Assembly (NCBI RefSeq): GCF_003363265.1
Contig: NZ_QRBF01000006.1
Span: forward strand, 62,001-126,000
Direction: 5' to 3'
DNA from: Dyella psychrodurans
Lineage (GTDB): Bacteria; Pseudomonadota; Gammaproteobacteria; Xanthomonadales; Rhodanobacteraceae
Length of the DNA stretch: 64,000 nt
Made by a program: the position numbers and the translations under genes. Every line of letters starts with the position of its first letter. Within the stretch, counting starts at the first letter, position 1. The notes beneath the pieces were generated by a model. That model was not told the origin of the DNA. It made no database searches and worked only from the letters and a program-made list of their open reading frames with translations. Below are positions 10,251 through 17,942 of this stretch, in pieces.

Positions 10251-10574
10251 TCAGGCCGGCTGTTTTGCCGGCAACGCCAATGTTTGTGCCAGGCCCAGCT
10301 GGCTGGCCGCGTCGTGCAGGGGCGCGCTTACGCCGGCCCAATTCATTTGTTTGCCGCGCTTGGCCACTTCGCGCTGGAACACGACGAGCAGTTGCAGGGC
10401 GGCGGTGTCGACGCGCTCTACCGCGGCGCCGTCGAGCACGATTTGCGGAGCGTCGACGGCTTCGCGCAGTTGCCGGTGCAGGTCACCGACGTCGGCGATG
10501 CGGCAGTCGGCGGGGATGCCGATTCGGGCTTCGCTTTTTGTGGTGGTGGCGTCTGGTTTGGTCTTGCTGGCCAT
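10251..10574 (-). CDS. STAS-domain protein, first gene of the second chemotaxis operon
   Basis: A 107-aa single STAS domain (anti-sigma-antagonist/MlaB fold): ADCRIADVGDLHRQL, then IVLDGAAVERVDTAALQLLVVF. In SpoIIAA-type proteins the DS-SG loop is phosphorylated on Ser; here the position reads D-T-A, so if phosphorylated it would be on Thr. No anti-sigma kinase is nearby. It leads the operon, preceded by a near-perfect sigma-28 promoter. ATG at 10574 follows a weak GAGGGCC site. A role tuning the chemosensory array is inference. Confidence 0.85.
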   Translation of the reverse strand: MASKTKPDATTTKSEARIGIPADCRIADVGDLHRQLREAVDAPQIVLDGAAVERVDTAALQLLVVFQREVAKRGKQMNWAGVSAPLHDAASQLGLAQTLALPAKQPA

Positions 10575-10609
10575 GGCGGGAGGCCCTCGACGGGATTCTG
10601 TTGAGGGTT

Positions 10610-10636
10610 TTATCGGCCGGGGGCGGGGCAGCTTTA
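10610..10636 (-). promoter_or_regulatory. Sigma-28 promoter of the STAS-cheY-cheA operon
   Basis: Minus strand TAAAGCTG, 11-bp C-rich spacer, GCCGATAA (exact -10 consensus), 36 bp before the STAS start codon. Confidence 0.85.
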
Positions 10637-10707
10637 GGTATTGGTCTTGGGATTTTTTGGCTGCTGCGGTGCCTGATGACGTTGTTGTGCGCGTACGCTT
10701 CACGCCC

Positions 10708-11520
10708 GTCGTCCCGGCGTAAGCCGGGACCCAGTGACTTTGGCTTGTGGTTGCGCTGGTGCGTCATCGCCAGGTTGCTCGCCTGCGCGGCGGGCGTTTC
10801 GACCGTCTGCCGACGGCCGAGTCACTTTCTCTTGCTTGCCCAAGAGAAAGATAACCAAAGAGAAGGGCACCCCGGAGCCGGTGCTCTCCGGGCTGCGCCC
10901 TCCGAGGCGTGAGCTGGGGCCGGGCTTTTCGACAGGGCTTCCTGCCCTGGCGAAAAGGGATCGGCATCCATGCCGATCCCCCTGCGGGCCTTGTCGTCCC
11001 CAGCTCACTCACCGCCTACGGGGCCCAGGGCGCGCGATGCGCGCACTTTTCAAAAGAGCAAAAACCCATGAGCCAAAGCTAAAGAGCGAGAAGCGAGAAG
11101 CGAAAACACCGTGCACTGCTGCCTGCGCGTTCTTCCGGCGCTACGCGCCGGCACCGAGTGCGCGCAGCGCGCGCTGCTCTGGCTCTAGCTCCTGCTCTTG
11201 ACCTTGGGGCCCCTTGGACCCGGCGGAGGGATGGAGGATCAGCCCGTAGGGGAGCCGGCATGGATGCCGGCTCGTTTTTCGTCAGCACAGGAGGTGCTGT
11301 CGAAAAACCCCGCAATCCCTCCGCGCACTTTGTGGGCGAAGCCCGCAAAGCGGGTACTCGGGGCTGCCCTTCTCTTTGGTTATCTTTCTCTTGGGCAAGC
11401 AAGAGAAAGTGACTCGGCCGTCGGCAGACGGTCGAAACGCCCGCCGCGCAGGCGAGCAATCCGGCCTCAACACACAACCAAAAACCGAAGCCACTGGATC
11501 CCGGCTTTCGCCGGGACGAC
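10708..11520. repeat. Long paired-arm inverted-repeat element, copy 1
   Basis: About 813 bp without a credible gene. Both ends are REP-like palindromes (GTCCCGGC-4 nt-GCCGGGAC at 10711-10730; CCACTGGATCCCGGC with its partner at 11491-11520). Inside these, a left arm (about 10773-10880: GTTGCTCGCCTGCGCGGC, then GAGTCACTTTCTCTTGC, then AACCAAAGAGAAGGGCACC) recurs as its reverse complement in the right arm (about 11363-11460). The centre holds several strong hairpins. Copy 2 at 30575-31373 is highly similar throughout. Small ORFs inside lack ribosome sites and flagellar-like codon use. Confidence 0.85.
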
Positions 11521-11571
11521 GGAGTGAAGCAAGAGGCAAGTAGTGCAGCAATCGGGCGCAAAAACAAACCC

Positions 11572-11598
11572 TAAAGTTTCCCAATCCCCCGCCGATAC
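11572..11598 (+). promoter_or_regulatory. Sigma-28 promoter of the FliK-like/FlhB-like pair
   Basis: TAAAGTTT (exact -35 consensus), 11-bp spacer, GCCGATAC, 49 bp before the GTG start at 11648. One of the best sigma-28 matches in the window, on the opposite strand from most flagellar genes. Confidence 0.88.
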
Positions 11599-11647
11599 CC
11601 ATCACCAGGCCCTGTGAACACCCGCGATCACAGACCGAGGAGTCCGC

Positions 11648-12775
11648 GTGATCATCCAGCCAACCAGCGTTGCCGCACTGACCTGGCTCGGTGCCGCCGC
11701 CGGCGCCAGCTCCGAAGGCTGGCGCATCGGCACCGTGTTGTCTGCGCGCCCCCTCGGCATCAACGAACAGGGCCTGATGGTGCTGCAAGTCGGGGCCCTC
11801 ACCGTGGAGGCCGAAGCCCCCGGCACCAAACTCCCGCCGCAATTCCAGGTGCGCGTGCTCAGCGTGGGTGCGCAGCCGCAACTCGAAATTCTCGGCGACA
11901 CCTCGCTCGACGGCACCGTCAACCAGGCGCTGCGCGGCCGCCTGCCCCAGCAGAACGGTTACGCGCCGTTGCTCGCCACGGTCGGCGCGCTCTCGCAATG
12001 GTCTGTCGCGCGGCAGTTGCCGCCTTATCTGCGTTCCGCGCTGGCCCTGCTCGAACACAGCATGAGCACGCCGCAGGAGTTGGCCACGCCCGAAGGACTG
12101 CGCCAGGCGATCAATCGCAGCGGCGTCTTCCTCGAAGCGCAACTCGCGCAGGCACCGGCCAACGACGCCACGACCGCCCACGACGACATGAAAGGCGCGA
12201 TGCTGCGCCTGATGGCGATCCTCAAGGGTCAGCCCGCTTTCGCGGAAGGCAGTGACGTGGAGATCGATCCGCCGCTGCTTTATCGCGGCGTCATTCCGCA
12301 GGGCCGATGGCCGCTGCCCACGGATCTGGCCAGTTCCAGCGAAGCCACCGATTTCTTGCCGCGCCTGTACACCGACGTGCAGGCCGCGTTGGCGCGCCTC
12401 GAAGTCGCGCAGCTGCAAGCGACACCCGGGCACTGGACGGTGGAAATCCCCGTGCAGGACGAAGACGGCGCCGACGTGCTGCAGCTGCTGCTGAAGCACC
12501 AGGAAGATGCCGAACAAAGCTGGACGATGGGCTTTTCGCTCGACTTGCCGTCGCTGGGCCCCATCGTCGGCGAGCTTCACTTGCGCGGTTTGCGCCTCTC
12601 GGTGCGACTGTGGGCGCAGCATCGGGAGACCGTCGATAAGCTGGAGGAGCAGTTCGACAATCTGCGCTCGCGCGTGGATGCCACCGGTCTGTTTCTCGAT
12701 CAGCTGAGCTGCCAGCACGGCCTTCCACAAGCCGGAAGCAGCGTCAGTGCCGTATTTTTGAAGGCCACGGTATGA
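11648..12775 (+). CDS. FliK-like protein with C-terminal hook-length-control domain
   Basis: 375 aa. The C-terminal ~100 residues (WTVEIPVQDEDGADVLQLLL ... LGPIVGELHLRGLRLSVRLW ... LEEQFDNLRSRVDATGLFLD) match the pattern of the Flg_hook domain of FliK. The N-terminal 250 residues are an OB-like start (VLSARPLGINEQGLMVLQVG) and an alpha-helical middle, not the Gln/Ser/Ala-rich ruler of the true fliK at 31401. GTG start with GAGGAG 7 nt upstream. It overlaps the next gene by ATGA. FliK controls the export switch through FlhB; this paralogue, coupled to an FlhB-CTD-like protein and under sigma-28, may act late in export. The function is not known. Confidence 0.8.
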   Translation: MIIQPTSVAALTWLGAAAGASSEGWRIGTVLSARPLGINEQGLMVLQVGALTVEAEAPGTKLPPQFQVRVLSVGAQPQLEILGDTSLDGTVNQALRGRLPQQNGYAPLLATVGALSQWSVARQLPPYLRSALALLEHSMSTPQELATPEGLRQAINRSGVFLEAQLAQAPANDATTAHDDMKGAMLRLMAILKGQPAFAEGSDVEIDPPLLYRGVIPQGRWPLPTDLASSSEATDFLPRLYTDVQAALARLEVAQLQATPGHWTVEIPVQDEDGADVLQLLLKHQEDAEQSWTMGFSLDLPSLGPIVGELHLRGLRLSVRLWAQHRETVDKLEEQFDNLRSRVDATGLFLDQLSCQHGLPQAGSSVSAVFLKATV

Positions 12776-13041
12776 CACAGCCGCTCCTGCCCAAGCCGCA
12801 ACGCAAGGTCGTGCTTCGTCTGTCGGGCGGCGATGAGGCGGCAACGTCCGCGCAGCTGCATGCCGGCGATGTCGACAATCTGTTCCGGCACGCGCACGCG
12901 CTGGGCCTGCCGTTGCATCACGATCCGCAAGTGGCCGCGCTGCTGGTATCGCTGCGCATGAGCGCCGATGTGCCACCGACTCTGTACGCGGCGGCGGCCG
13001 CGGTGCTCGCCACCATCTACGACGCGTCGCGCAAACCGTAA
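12772..13041 (+). CDS. Small FlhB C-terminal-domain-like protein (FhlB type)
   Basis: 89 aa resembling only the cytoplasmic tail of FlhB/YscU: LGLPLHHDPQVAALLVSLRM followed by VPPTLYAAAAAVLATIYDAS, to be compared with NIPLVEAPPLARALY and IPAALYVAVAQILAYVYQL of the true FlhB in this window. The autocleaved N-P-T-H loop and all membrane helices are missing. ATGA overlap with the FliK-like gene indicates coupled translation. Stand-alone FlhB-tail proteins next to FliK-like proteins are known in other flagellated bacteria (for example YlqH in Bacillus) but are poorly understood. The next gene is convergent, 9 nt away. Confidence 0.8.
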   Translation: MTQPLLPKPQRKVVLRLSGGDEAATSAQLHAGDVDNLFRHAHALGLPLHHDPQVAALLVSLRMSADVPPTLYAAAAAVLATIYDASRKP

Positions 13042-13050
13042 CAGCCGTGC

Positions 13051-13455
13051 TTACGCACGCTTGGCGTGCAGGCGCAGTACCAGTTCCGCTTCGTTGCGCG
13101 AAAGACCGCAGCGGGTCATCAGCTGTTCGAGATCGCTGCCTTCGCGCGCCAGCTGCTGTGCAAGCTCGTAGTTGTGCGCGACGACGTGCTGCCCTGTCGT
13201 CGGCATCGCCATCTGCGTTGCGCGAATCTCCACGGAACGACGCGGTACGTCGACCTGCTGTGTGCGCGCTTCGAGCACGCCCAGCCGATGGTCGATCTTG
13301 TTGAGCGCGTTGATCAGCAGCAATTCGGGCACGCTTCCCGATTCGTCATGCCTGCCGGCAAGCATGCGCTCGATGCGACGCCCCTGACGCCACAACAAGG
13401 CGAGCGTAACGATCTGCAGTACGGCCAGCGCGATAACCGCCATGTCAAGCCACAT
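13051..13455 (-). CDS. DUF2802 membrane-anchored chemotaxis-linked protein
   Basis: 134 aa. One N-terminal transmembrane helix (DMAVIALAVLQIVTLALLW), a basic stretch, then a C-terminal helical motif (YELAQQLAREGSDLEQLMTR CGLSRNEAEL, split here) characteristic of DUF2802. The C-terminal motif looks like a helix-turn-helix of the Sec-independent type found at the end of Pseudomonas/Xanthomonas che operons. Start ATG at 13455 has GGGAG 7-8 nt upstream and overlaps the cheW stop by 11 nt. Its function is undescribed; operon position suggests a membrane-associated accessory to the array or motor. Confidence 0.8.
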   Translation of the reverse strand: MWLDMAVIALAVLQIVTLALLWRQGRRIERMLAGRHDESGSVPELLLINALNKIDHRLGVLEARTQQVDVPRRSVEIRATQMAMPTTGQHVVAHNYELAQQLAREGSDLEQLMTRCGLSRNEAELVLRLHAKRA

Positions 13456-13921
13456 GCTGCAACTCCCGGTGGAGACGGCATAGACGTGCGACATCGAGCA
13501 AGGCCACGAAACCGCCCTGCCAGCCCATCACCACCTGCACGGGATCGTCCACGCGCCCCGAACGCGCCGGCGGCAAGGTGATGGCCTCGGCCTTCGGCTG
13601 CAGCAACTCGCCCACGGCGTCGACGCGCAGGCCGACGCGATGTGCTTCGTGTGCAAACACCACGATGCGTACCGCCGATGGATCGTCCGGCATCGCATCC
13701 TTCAGGCCAAGGCGGCGGCGGCCGTCCATCACCGGCACGATATTGCCGCGCAGATGGCAGATGCCGAGCAGGTCCGCCGCCGCACCGGGAACCGGCGTCG
13801 GCGCGCAGTCGCGAATGACTTCGCTCACCTGGTTGAGCAGCACCGCGTAATGCTGGCCGTCCAATTGGAACGACAGCCAGGGTTCGCGCACCAGCGCTTC
13901 GATGTTGGGAACAAGGCTCAT
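13445..13921 (-). CDS. cheW: Coupling protein CheW (flagellar pathway)
   Basis: 158 aa, single CheW domain: WLSFQLDGQHYAVLLNQVSE, VPGAAADLLGICHLRGNIVP and a C-terminal VALLDVARL. It differs strongly from the other CheW (5421-5927) and belongs to the fliA-cheYZA-motCD operon. It starts 8 nt after motD. In Pseudomonas the equivalent site holds parC and parP before cheW; here they are absent and motD is followed directly by cheW. Confidence 0.93.
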   Translation of the reverse strand: MSLVPNIEALVREPWLSFQLDGQHYAVLLNQVSEVIRDCAPTPVPGAAADLLGICHLRGNIVPVMDGRRRLGLKDAMPDDPSAVRIVVFAHEAHRVGLRVDAVGELLQPKAEAITLPPARSGRVDDPVQVVMGWQGGFVALLDVARLCRLHRELQHVA

Positions 13922-13929
13922 GCGTTGCG

Positions 13930-15048
13930 TTATTCCTTGCTGTCGGACGTCTGGTGTGCGGAAGGCGCGGCGGTGGGCGTGGCGATGATCGTTGCGATGG
14001 GCGCGATGAGCGGTGGCTTGGGCAGCATCACGGGCGGCGGTATCGCTACCGTAGGCGGCGCAGATGTCGGCGATGTTTCAATCGCGGCGGCTTGCGCGGC
14101 GATGGACGAAGCCGGTGCAGGCGTTGTTGCCGCCGCCTGTTCGTTCGTCGCATTGCCGTCGGTGCCGTTGTCGGCGTCGGCGGTCTGGTTGATCTGGTCG
14201 CTGTTGGTATAGAAGCGTCGCGGTGCGGCTTTGTCGCTCAACACCACCACCAGCACGCGCCGATTCCTGTTGCGGCCGTCCGCGTCGGTGTTCTCCGCAG
14301 CCGGGCGGTACTGGCCCCAGCCGACGATGCCCAGGCGTTCCGGGTCGACGCCGTTCTGGGCGAACAGACGCGCCACGCTCGCCGCGCGGGCGGCGGAAAG
14401 TTCCCAGTTCGAGGGATAGACCGCCGTATCGATCGGCACGTCGTCGGTATAGCCTTCCACGCGCAGCGGATTGGCGAAGGGCGCGAGGATCTTGCCGAGG
14501 CTGGTCAGCACATCGTTGGCCGACGACGACAGCGTCGCCACGCCGCTGGGAAACAGGATGTCGGTGCGGATCTCGATTTCCAGCCAGTTCGGCGTGCGCC
14601 GCACGACCACCAGCTGCTTGTCGATCAGCGGCTGCAACGCACGCTCGACTTCGCTGCGAATGCGCTCCAGGTTCCGCTGCTCTTCGCTGAGCTTGTTCTT
14701 GTTCTGGTCGGAGGGCGACGCCTGCGTGGTGTTGGGCGTGTTGATGTGCTGCGTCTGCACTGGCAGCAGTATCTGCGCAAGCGGCGTACGCGGAATGGGT
14801 GCCGGCTTGTTGGTGGGCACCGGTACGCTCGATTGCGGCGCGTTGGGCGTCACCGGCTGGATCACCGAGCGCGATCCGTTGAACGCCGCCGAGATGGCCT
14901 GCGCCAGCGCGCGGTACTTGGTGGTGTTGACGCTGGACATCGCATACAGCACCACGAACAGCGCCAGGAGCAACGTCAGCAGGTCGGCATAGGGAATGAC
15001 CCATGCCTCGTGATTGACGTGATCCTCGTGCCTGTGGCGGCGCTTCAT
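13930..15048 (-). CDS. motD: Flagellar motor stator protein, MotB/MotD type
   Basis: 372 aa. An N-terminal cytoplasmic basic segment, one transmembrane helix (about 18-38, WVIPYADLLTLLLALFVVLY, with the proton-binding Asp in YADLLT), a Pro/Gln-rich periplasmic linker, then a peptidoglycan-binding OmpA-like domain (LRVEGYTDDVPIDT, NWELSAARAASVARL, RNRNRRV). Unlike typical MotB it continues for about 105 residues of Ala/Pro/Thr-rich low-complexity sequence after the OmpA domain. ATGA overlap with the motA-type gene. The MotC/MotD assignment rests on location in the cheA operon. Confidence 0.92.
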   Translation of the reverse strand: MKRRHRHEDHVNHEAWVIPYADLLTLLLALFVVLYAMSSVNTTKYRALAQAISAAFNGSRSVIQPVTPNAPQSSVPVPTNKPAPIPRTPLAQILLPVQTQHINTPNTTQASPSDQNKNKLSEEQRNLERIRSEVERALQPLIDKQLVVVRRTPNWLEIEIRTDILFPSGVATLSSSANDVLTSLGKILAPFANPLRVEGYTDDVPIDTAVYPSNWELSAARAASVARLFAQNGVDPERLGIVGWGQYRPAAENTDADGRNRNRRVLVVVLSDKAAPRRFYTNSDQINQTADADNGTDGNATNEQAAATTPAPASSIAAQAAAIETSPTSAPPTVAIPPPVMLPKPPLIAPIATIIATPTAAPSAHQTSDSKE

Positions 15049-15785
15049 ACGAGATAACCCTGCAGCTTGTTTTCGATCTGCCTCGGGTTGTCGCCTTCGG
15101 CAATCGAAATCAGGCCTTCGATCAGGATCTCGCGTACCTGTGTCTGCTTGGTGATCAACGATTTCAAACGCGCGCCGATCGGCAGCAAAAGCAGGTTCGC
15201 CAGGCTGATGCCGTAGATCGTCGCGACGAACGCCGCCGCGATGCCGTGGCCGAGCTTCGCCGGATCGGTCAGATCGCGCATCACCGCCATCAGGCCGAGC
15301 ACCGCGCCGATGATGCCCATCGTCGGCGAATACACGCCGCCTTGTTCGTACACCTTGGCCGCATGCAAATCCGCCATCTCGCGCGTTTCCACTTCCAGTT
15401 CGAGCACGGTGCGGATCGCCTCGGGCTCGCTGCCGTCGACCAGCAACTGCAAACCTTTTTTCACCAGCGGGTCGTCTTCCGCATCGATGTGCGGCTCGAG
15501 GCCCAGCAGTCCCTGACGACGCGAGATTTCGCTCCAGCCGACCACGCGGCTGATCAGATCGGCAGGATGCAGCTGCGGCGGCTTGTACACCATCTTCAGC
15601 ATGCCCAGCGCACGCTTGAGCACGCCACCCTGCGTATGCAGCAGCAGCGCGGAGATCGTGCCGATGAACACGATCACGAAGGCCGCCGGATTCCACAGCG
15701 CCGAAACATCCGTGCCCTTCAAGATGGCGCCGACGATCAGCACCACGAAGGCGAGGATGGTGCCGACGATGCTTATGACGTCCAT
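15045..15785 (-). CDS. motC: Flagellar motor stator protein, MotA/MotC type
   Basis: 246 aa with four transmembrane helices (first about 4-22; the pair GVYSPTMGIIGAVLGLMAVM and IAAAFVATIYGISLANLLLL near 150-200) and a cytoplasmic loop bearing the charged residues that touch FliG. Together with the downstream MotD-like protein it forms the proton-driven stator. It lies 1 nt after cheA and overlaps motD by 4 nt. No second stator pair is present in the window. Confidence 0.94.
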   Translation of the reverse strand: MDVISIVGTILAFVVLIVGAILKGTDVSALWNPAAFVIVFIGTISALLLHTQGGVLKRALGMLKMVYKPPQLHPADLISRVVGWSEISRRQGLLGLEPHIDAEDDPLVKKGLQLLVDGSEPEAIRTVLELEVETREMADLHAAKVYEQGGVYSPTMGIIGAVLGLMAVMRDLTDPAKLGHGIAAAFVATIYGISLANLLLLPIGARLKSLITKQTQVREILIEGLISIAEGDNPRQIENKLQGYLV

Positions 15786-15786
15786 A

Positions 15787-17733
15787 TCAGGCAGACACCT
15801 TCAGTGAAGGGAGCAGACGTCCGTCGTCCTGCGACAACGCAGCCAGATCGAGAACCAATGCGAGGCGGCCGTCGCCCGTGACCGTGGCACCGGCCACGCC
15901 CGGCACGCCTTCGAACAGCGGGCCAAGCGGCTTGACCATCACATCCTCGCGCCCGATGACCTCATGCACGAGACAACCCAGATGCATGTGACCCACGTGC
16001 AACACCACCACATGACGCCCACCCGGGCCGGATACGCCGGCCCAGTCGCCGAGATCGCCCAGCACCAAGGCACGACCGCGATGCGCGGCCACGCGGCGAC
16101 CGTCGAGCATGTGATCGTGCTGCGGATTCAGCTCGAAGACTTCGTTGACGTTGCCGAGCGGCAACGCGAACAGGCGATCGCCCACGCGCACCATCAGCGC
16201 GCGCAGGATCGCGAGCGTCAGCGGCACGGTGAGTTCCAACGTGCTGCCGTGTCCAAGGCGCGAATGCACCTGCAGGGTGCCGCCGAGTTCGGCGACGCGC
16301 GTCTTCACCACGTCCATGCCGACGCCGCGGCCGGAGATATCGGAAATCGTCGCGGCGGTGCTGAAGCCGGGACGGAAAATCAGTTCATAGCATTCGACTT
16401 CGGACAGGCGTGCCGCCTGTGTCGCATCGATGACGCCCTTCTCCACCGCTTTGCGGCGCAGCACTTCCGGATCCATGCCGCGACCGTCGTCGCTGACCGA
16501 GATCACGATGCGCTCGCCGCGCTGGCTGGCCGAGAGTGTCACCTTGCCCTTGCGCGATTTGCCGGCGCGTTCGCGTCCGGCCGGATCTTCCAGACCGTGA
16601 TCGACCGCGTTGCGCAGCAAATGAATCAGCGGATCGGCCAGCGCTTCGACCAGGCTGCGGTCGAGATCGGTGTCTTCGCCTTGCGTGATCAGCTCGATCT
16701 CTTTGCCGAGCTGGCGCGCGAGATCGCGCACGATGCGCGGGAAGCGCTGGAACAATCGACCGACCGGCTGCATGCGCATGCCAAGCACGGCATTCTGCAG
16801 ATCGTCGGAGACGCGATCGAGATCGCCGGCCATCGTCGACAGTGCTTCGTTCTCGCTGCGCGTGGCGAGGCTCAGCAGGCGATTGCGCAGCAGCACCAGT
16901 TCACCGGCGCGACTGACCAATGCGTCGAGGCGCGTGGTGTCGACGCGAACCGTGTTCTCCGCTTGCGACGACTTGGCTGCCGCAGGTGCGCGTGCCGGTT
17001 CAGCCGCTGCGGGCGCGGGTTTCGGCGCCGGAGCAGGCGCGGGCGTTTCGGCGACGCTTCCGGGCGCAGCGCCCTTGCCATGCAGGTTGTCCAGCAGGGC
17101 TTCGAATTCGTCGTCGCTGATTTCTTTCTTTTCCGGAGCGGGCTCCGGCTTTGCGCCGGGCGCACTGCTCTTGCCATGCAAGGTATCGAGCAGACTTTCA
17201 AACTCGTCGTCGCTGATTTCCTTGCTTTCGTGCGCCGGTTTGCCGGGCACGCCGCCCTGTCCGTACAAGGTGTCGAGCAGGGCTTCGAATTCCGCTTCGA
17301 TCGGATCGGCAGCGCGCGCCCTGACCGGCTCGGCGGCGGCGGGCGCCGCTTCTGCCGGCGGCTGCAGGCGTTCCAGCAACGAAGCCGGCGGCGGCGACAT
17401 CGGCTCGCCGTTGGCGAGCGCCGCCATCATCACGTTGAGCAGGTCCAGCCCTTCCAGCAGCGCATCCATATGCGCCGAACTGATCACCAGGCGGCCGTTG
17501 CGAGCGTCGTTGAGCAACTCTTCGGCGCAATGGCAAAGCTGCACCATCGGGTCGACGCCGAGGAATCCGGCGCCGCCCTTGACGGTATGGAAGACGCGGA
17601 AGACGGCATTGAGCAACTCGCGATCGTGCGGCGAGGCTTCCAGCTCGATCAGCTGTTCGCCAAGCCGCTGCACCAACTCCCCGGCCTCGACCAGGAAATC
17701 GTCACGCAGCTCGCTGTCCAGATTCGCATCCAT
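15787..17733 (-). CDS. cheA: Chemotaxis histidine kinase CheA (flagellar pathway), with triplicated linker motif
   Basis: 648 aa. HPt domain with His49 in FRVFHTVKGGAGFLGV, then a long linker, dimerisation domain, ATP domain (HLLRNAVDHGLE, DDGRGMD, GRGVGMD) and C-terminal CheW-like domain. No ordinary CheY-binding P2 is recognisable. The linker holds three copies of an acidic motif of the form D-D-E-F-E-(A/S)-L-L-D-x-L-(H/Y)-G at about 148-158, 177-187 and 209-219 joined by Pro/Ala spacers. ATG at 17733 is chosen over TTG at 17736. The gap to cheZ (209 bp) is unusually large because a repeat element lies in it. Confidence 0.95.
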   Translation of the reverse strand: MDANLDSELRDDFLVEAGELVQRLGEQLIELEASPHDRELLNAVFRVFHTVKGGAGFLGVDPMVQLCHCAEELLNDARNGRLVISSAHMDALLEGLDLLNVMMAALANGEPMSPPPASLLERLQPPAEAAPAAAEPVRARAADPIEAEFEALLDTLYGQGGVPGKPAHESKEISDDEFESLLDTLHGKSSAPGAKPEPAPEKKEISDDEFEALLDNLHGKGAAPGSVAETPAPAPAPKPAPAAAEPARAPAAAKSSQAENTVRVDTTRLDALVSRAGELVLLRNRLLSLATRSENEALSTMAGDLDRVSDDLQNAVLGMRMQPVGRLFQRFPRIVRDLARQLGKEIELITQGEDTDLDRSLVEALADPLIHLLRNAVDHGLEDPAGRERAGKSRKGKVTLSASQRGERIVISVSDDGRGMDPEVLRRKAVEKGVIDATQAARLSEVECYELIFRPGFSTAATISDISGRGVGMDVVKTRVAELGGTLQVHSRLGHGSTLELTVPLTLAILRALMVRVGDRLFALPLGNVNEVFELNPQHDHMLDGRRVAAHRGRALVLGDLGDWAGVSGPGGRHVVVLHVGHMHLGCLVHEVIGREDVMVKPLGPLFEGVPGVAGATVTGDGRLALVLDLAALSQDDGRLLPSLKVSA

Positions 17734-17792
17734 CAACGTACATCCATCGCGGCTATCGATGTTTGTGCCACACCCTCACAGCACGGCGATGC

Positions 17793-17898
17793 ACTCCCTC
17801 CCCTGCGTGCAGCAGGGGAGGGCTGGGGTGGGGTGAAGCCTGTGCTCGAAGCAAGAGCGTCACCCCCTCCCAACCTCCCCCTGCAAGCAGGGGGAGGT
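17793..17898. repeat. Paired inverted-repeat element, family C copy 1 (cheZ-cheA gap)
   Basis: Two palindromic arms: CCCCTGCGTGCAGCAGGGG followed by AGGGCTGGGGTGGGGTGAAG, then a short spacer, then the mirrored arm ending CCCCCTGCAAGCAGGGGGAGG. It interrupts the 209-bp cheZ-cheA gap (17734-17942). Other copies are at 25645-25749 and 45001-45112. Confidence 0.85.
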
Positions 17899-17942
17899 GC
17901 AGTCATTCGCACGAATCGGCTGCGGGACATCGTCTGCATGGC

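Noticed and set aside
903-10574. Second chemotaxis cluster as horizontally acquired
   Set aside because: Codon use, GC content, overlaps and sigma-28 promoters match the rest of the flagellar region.
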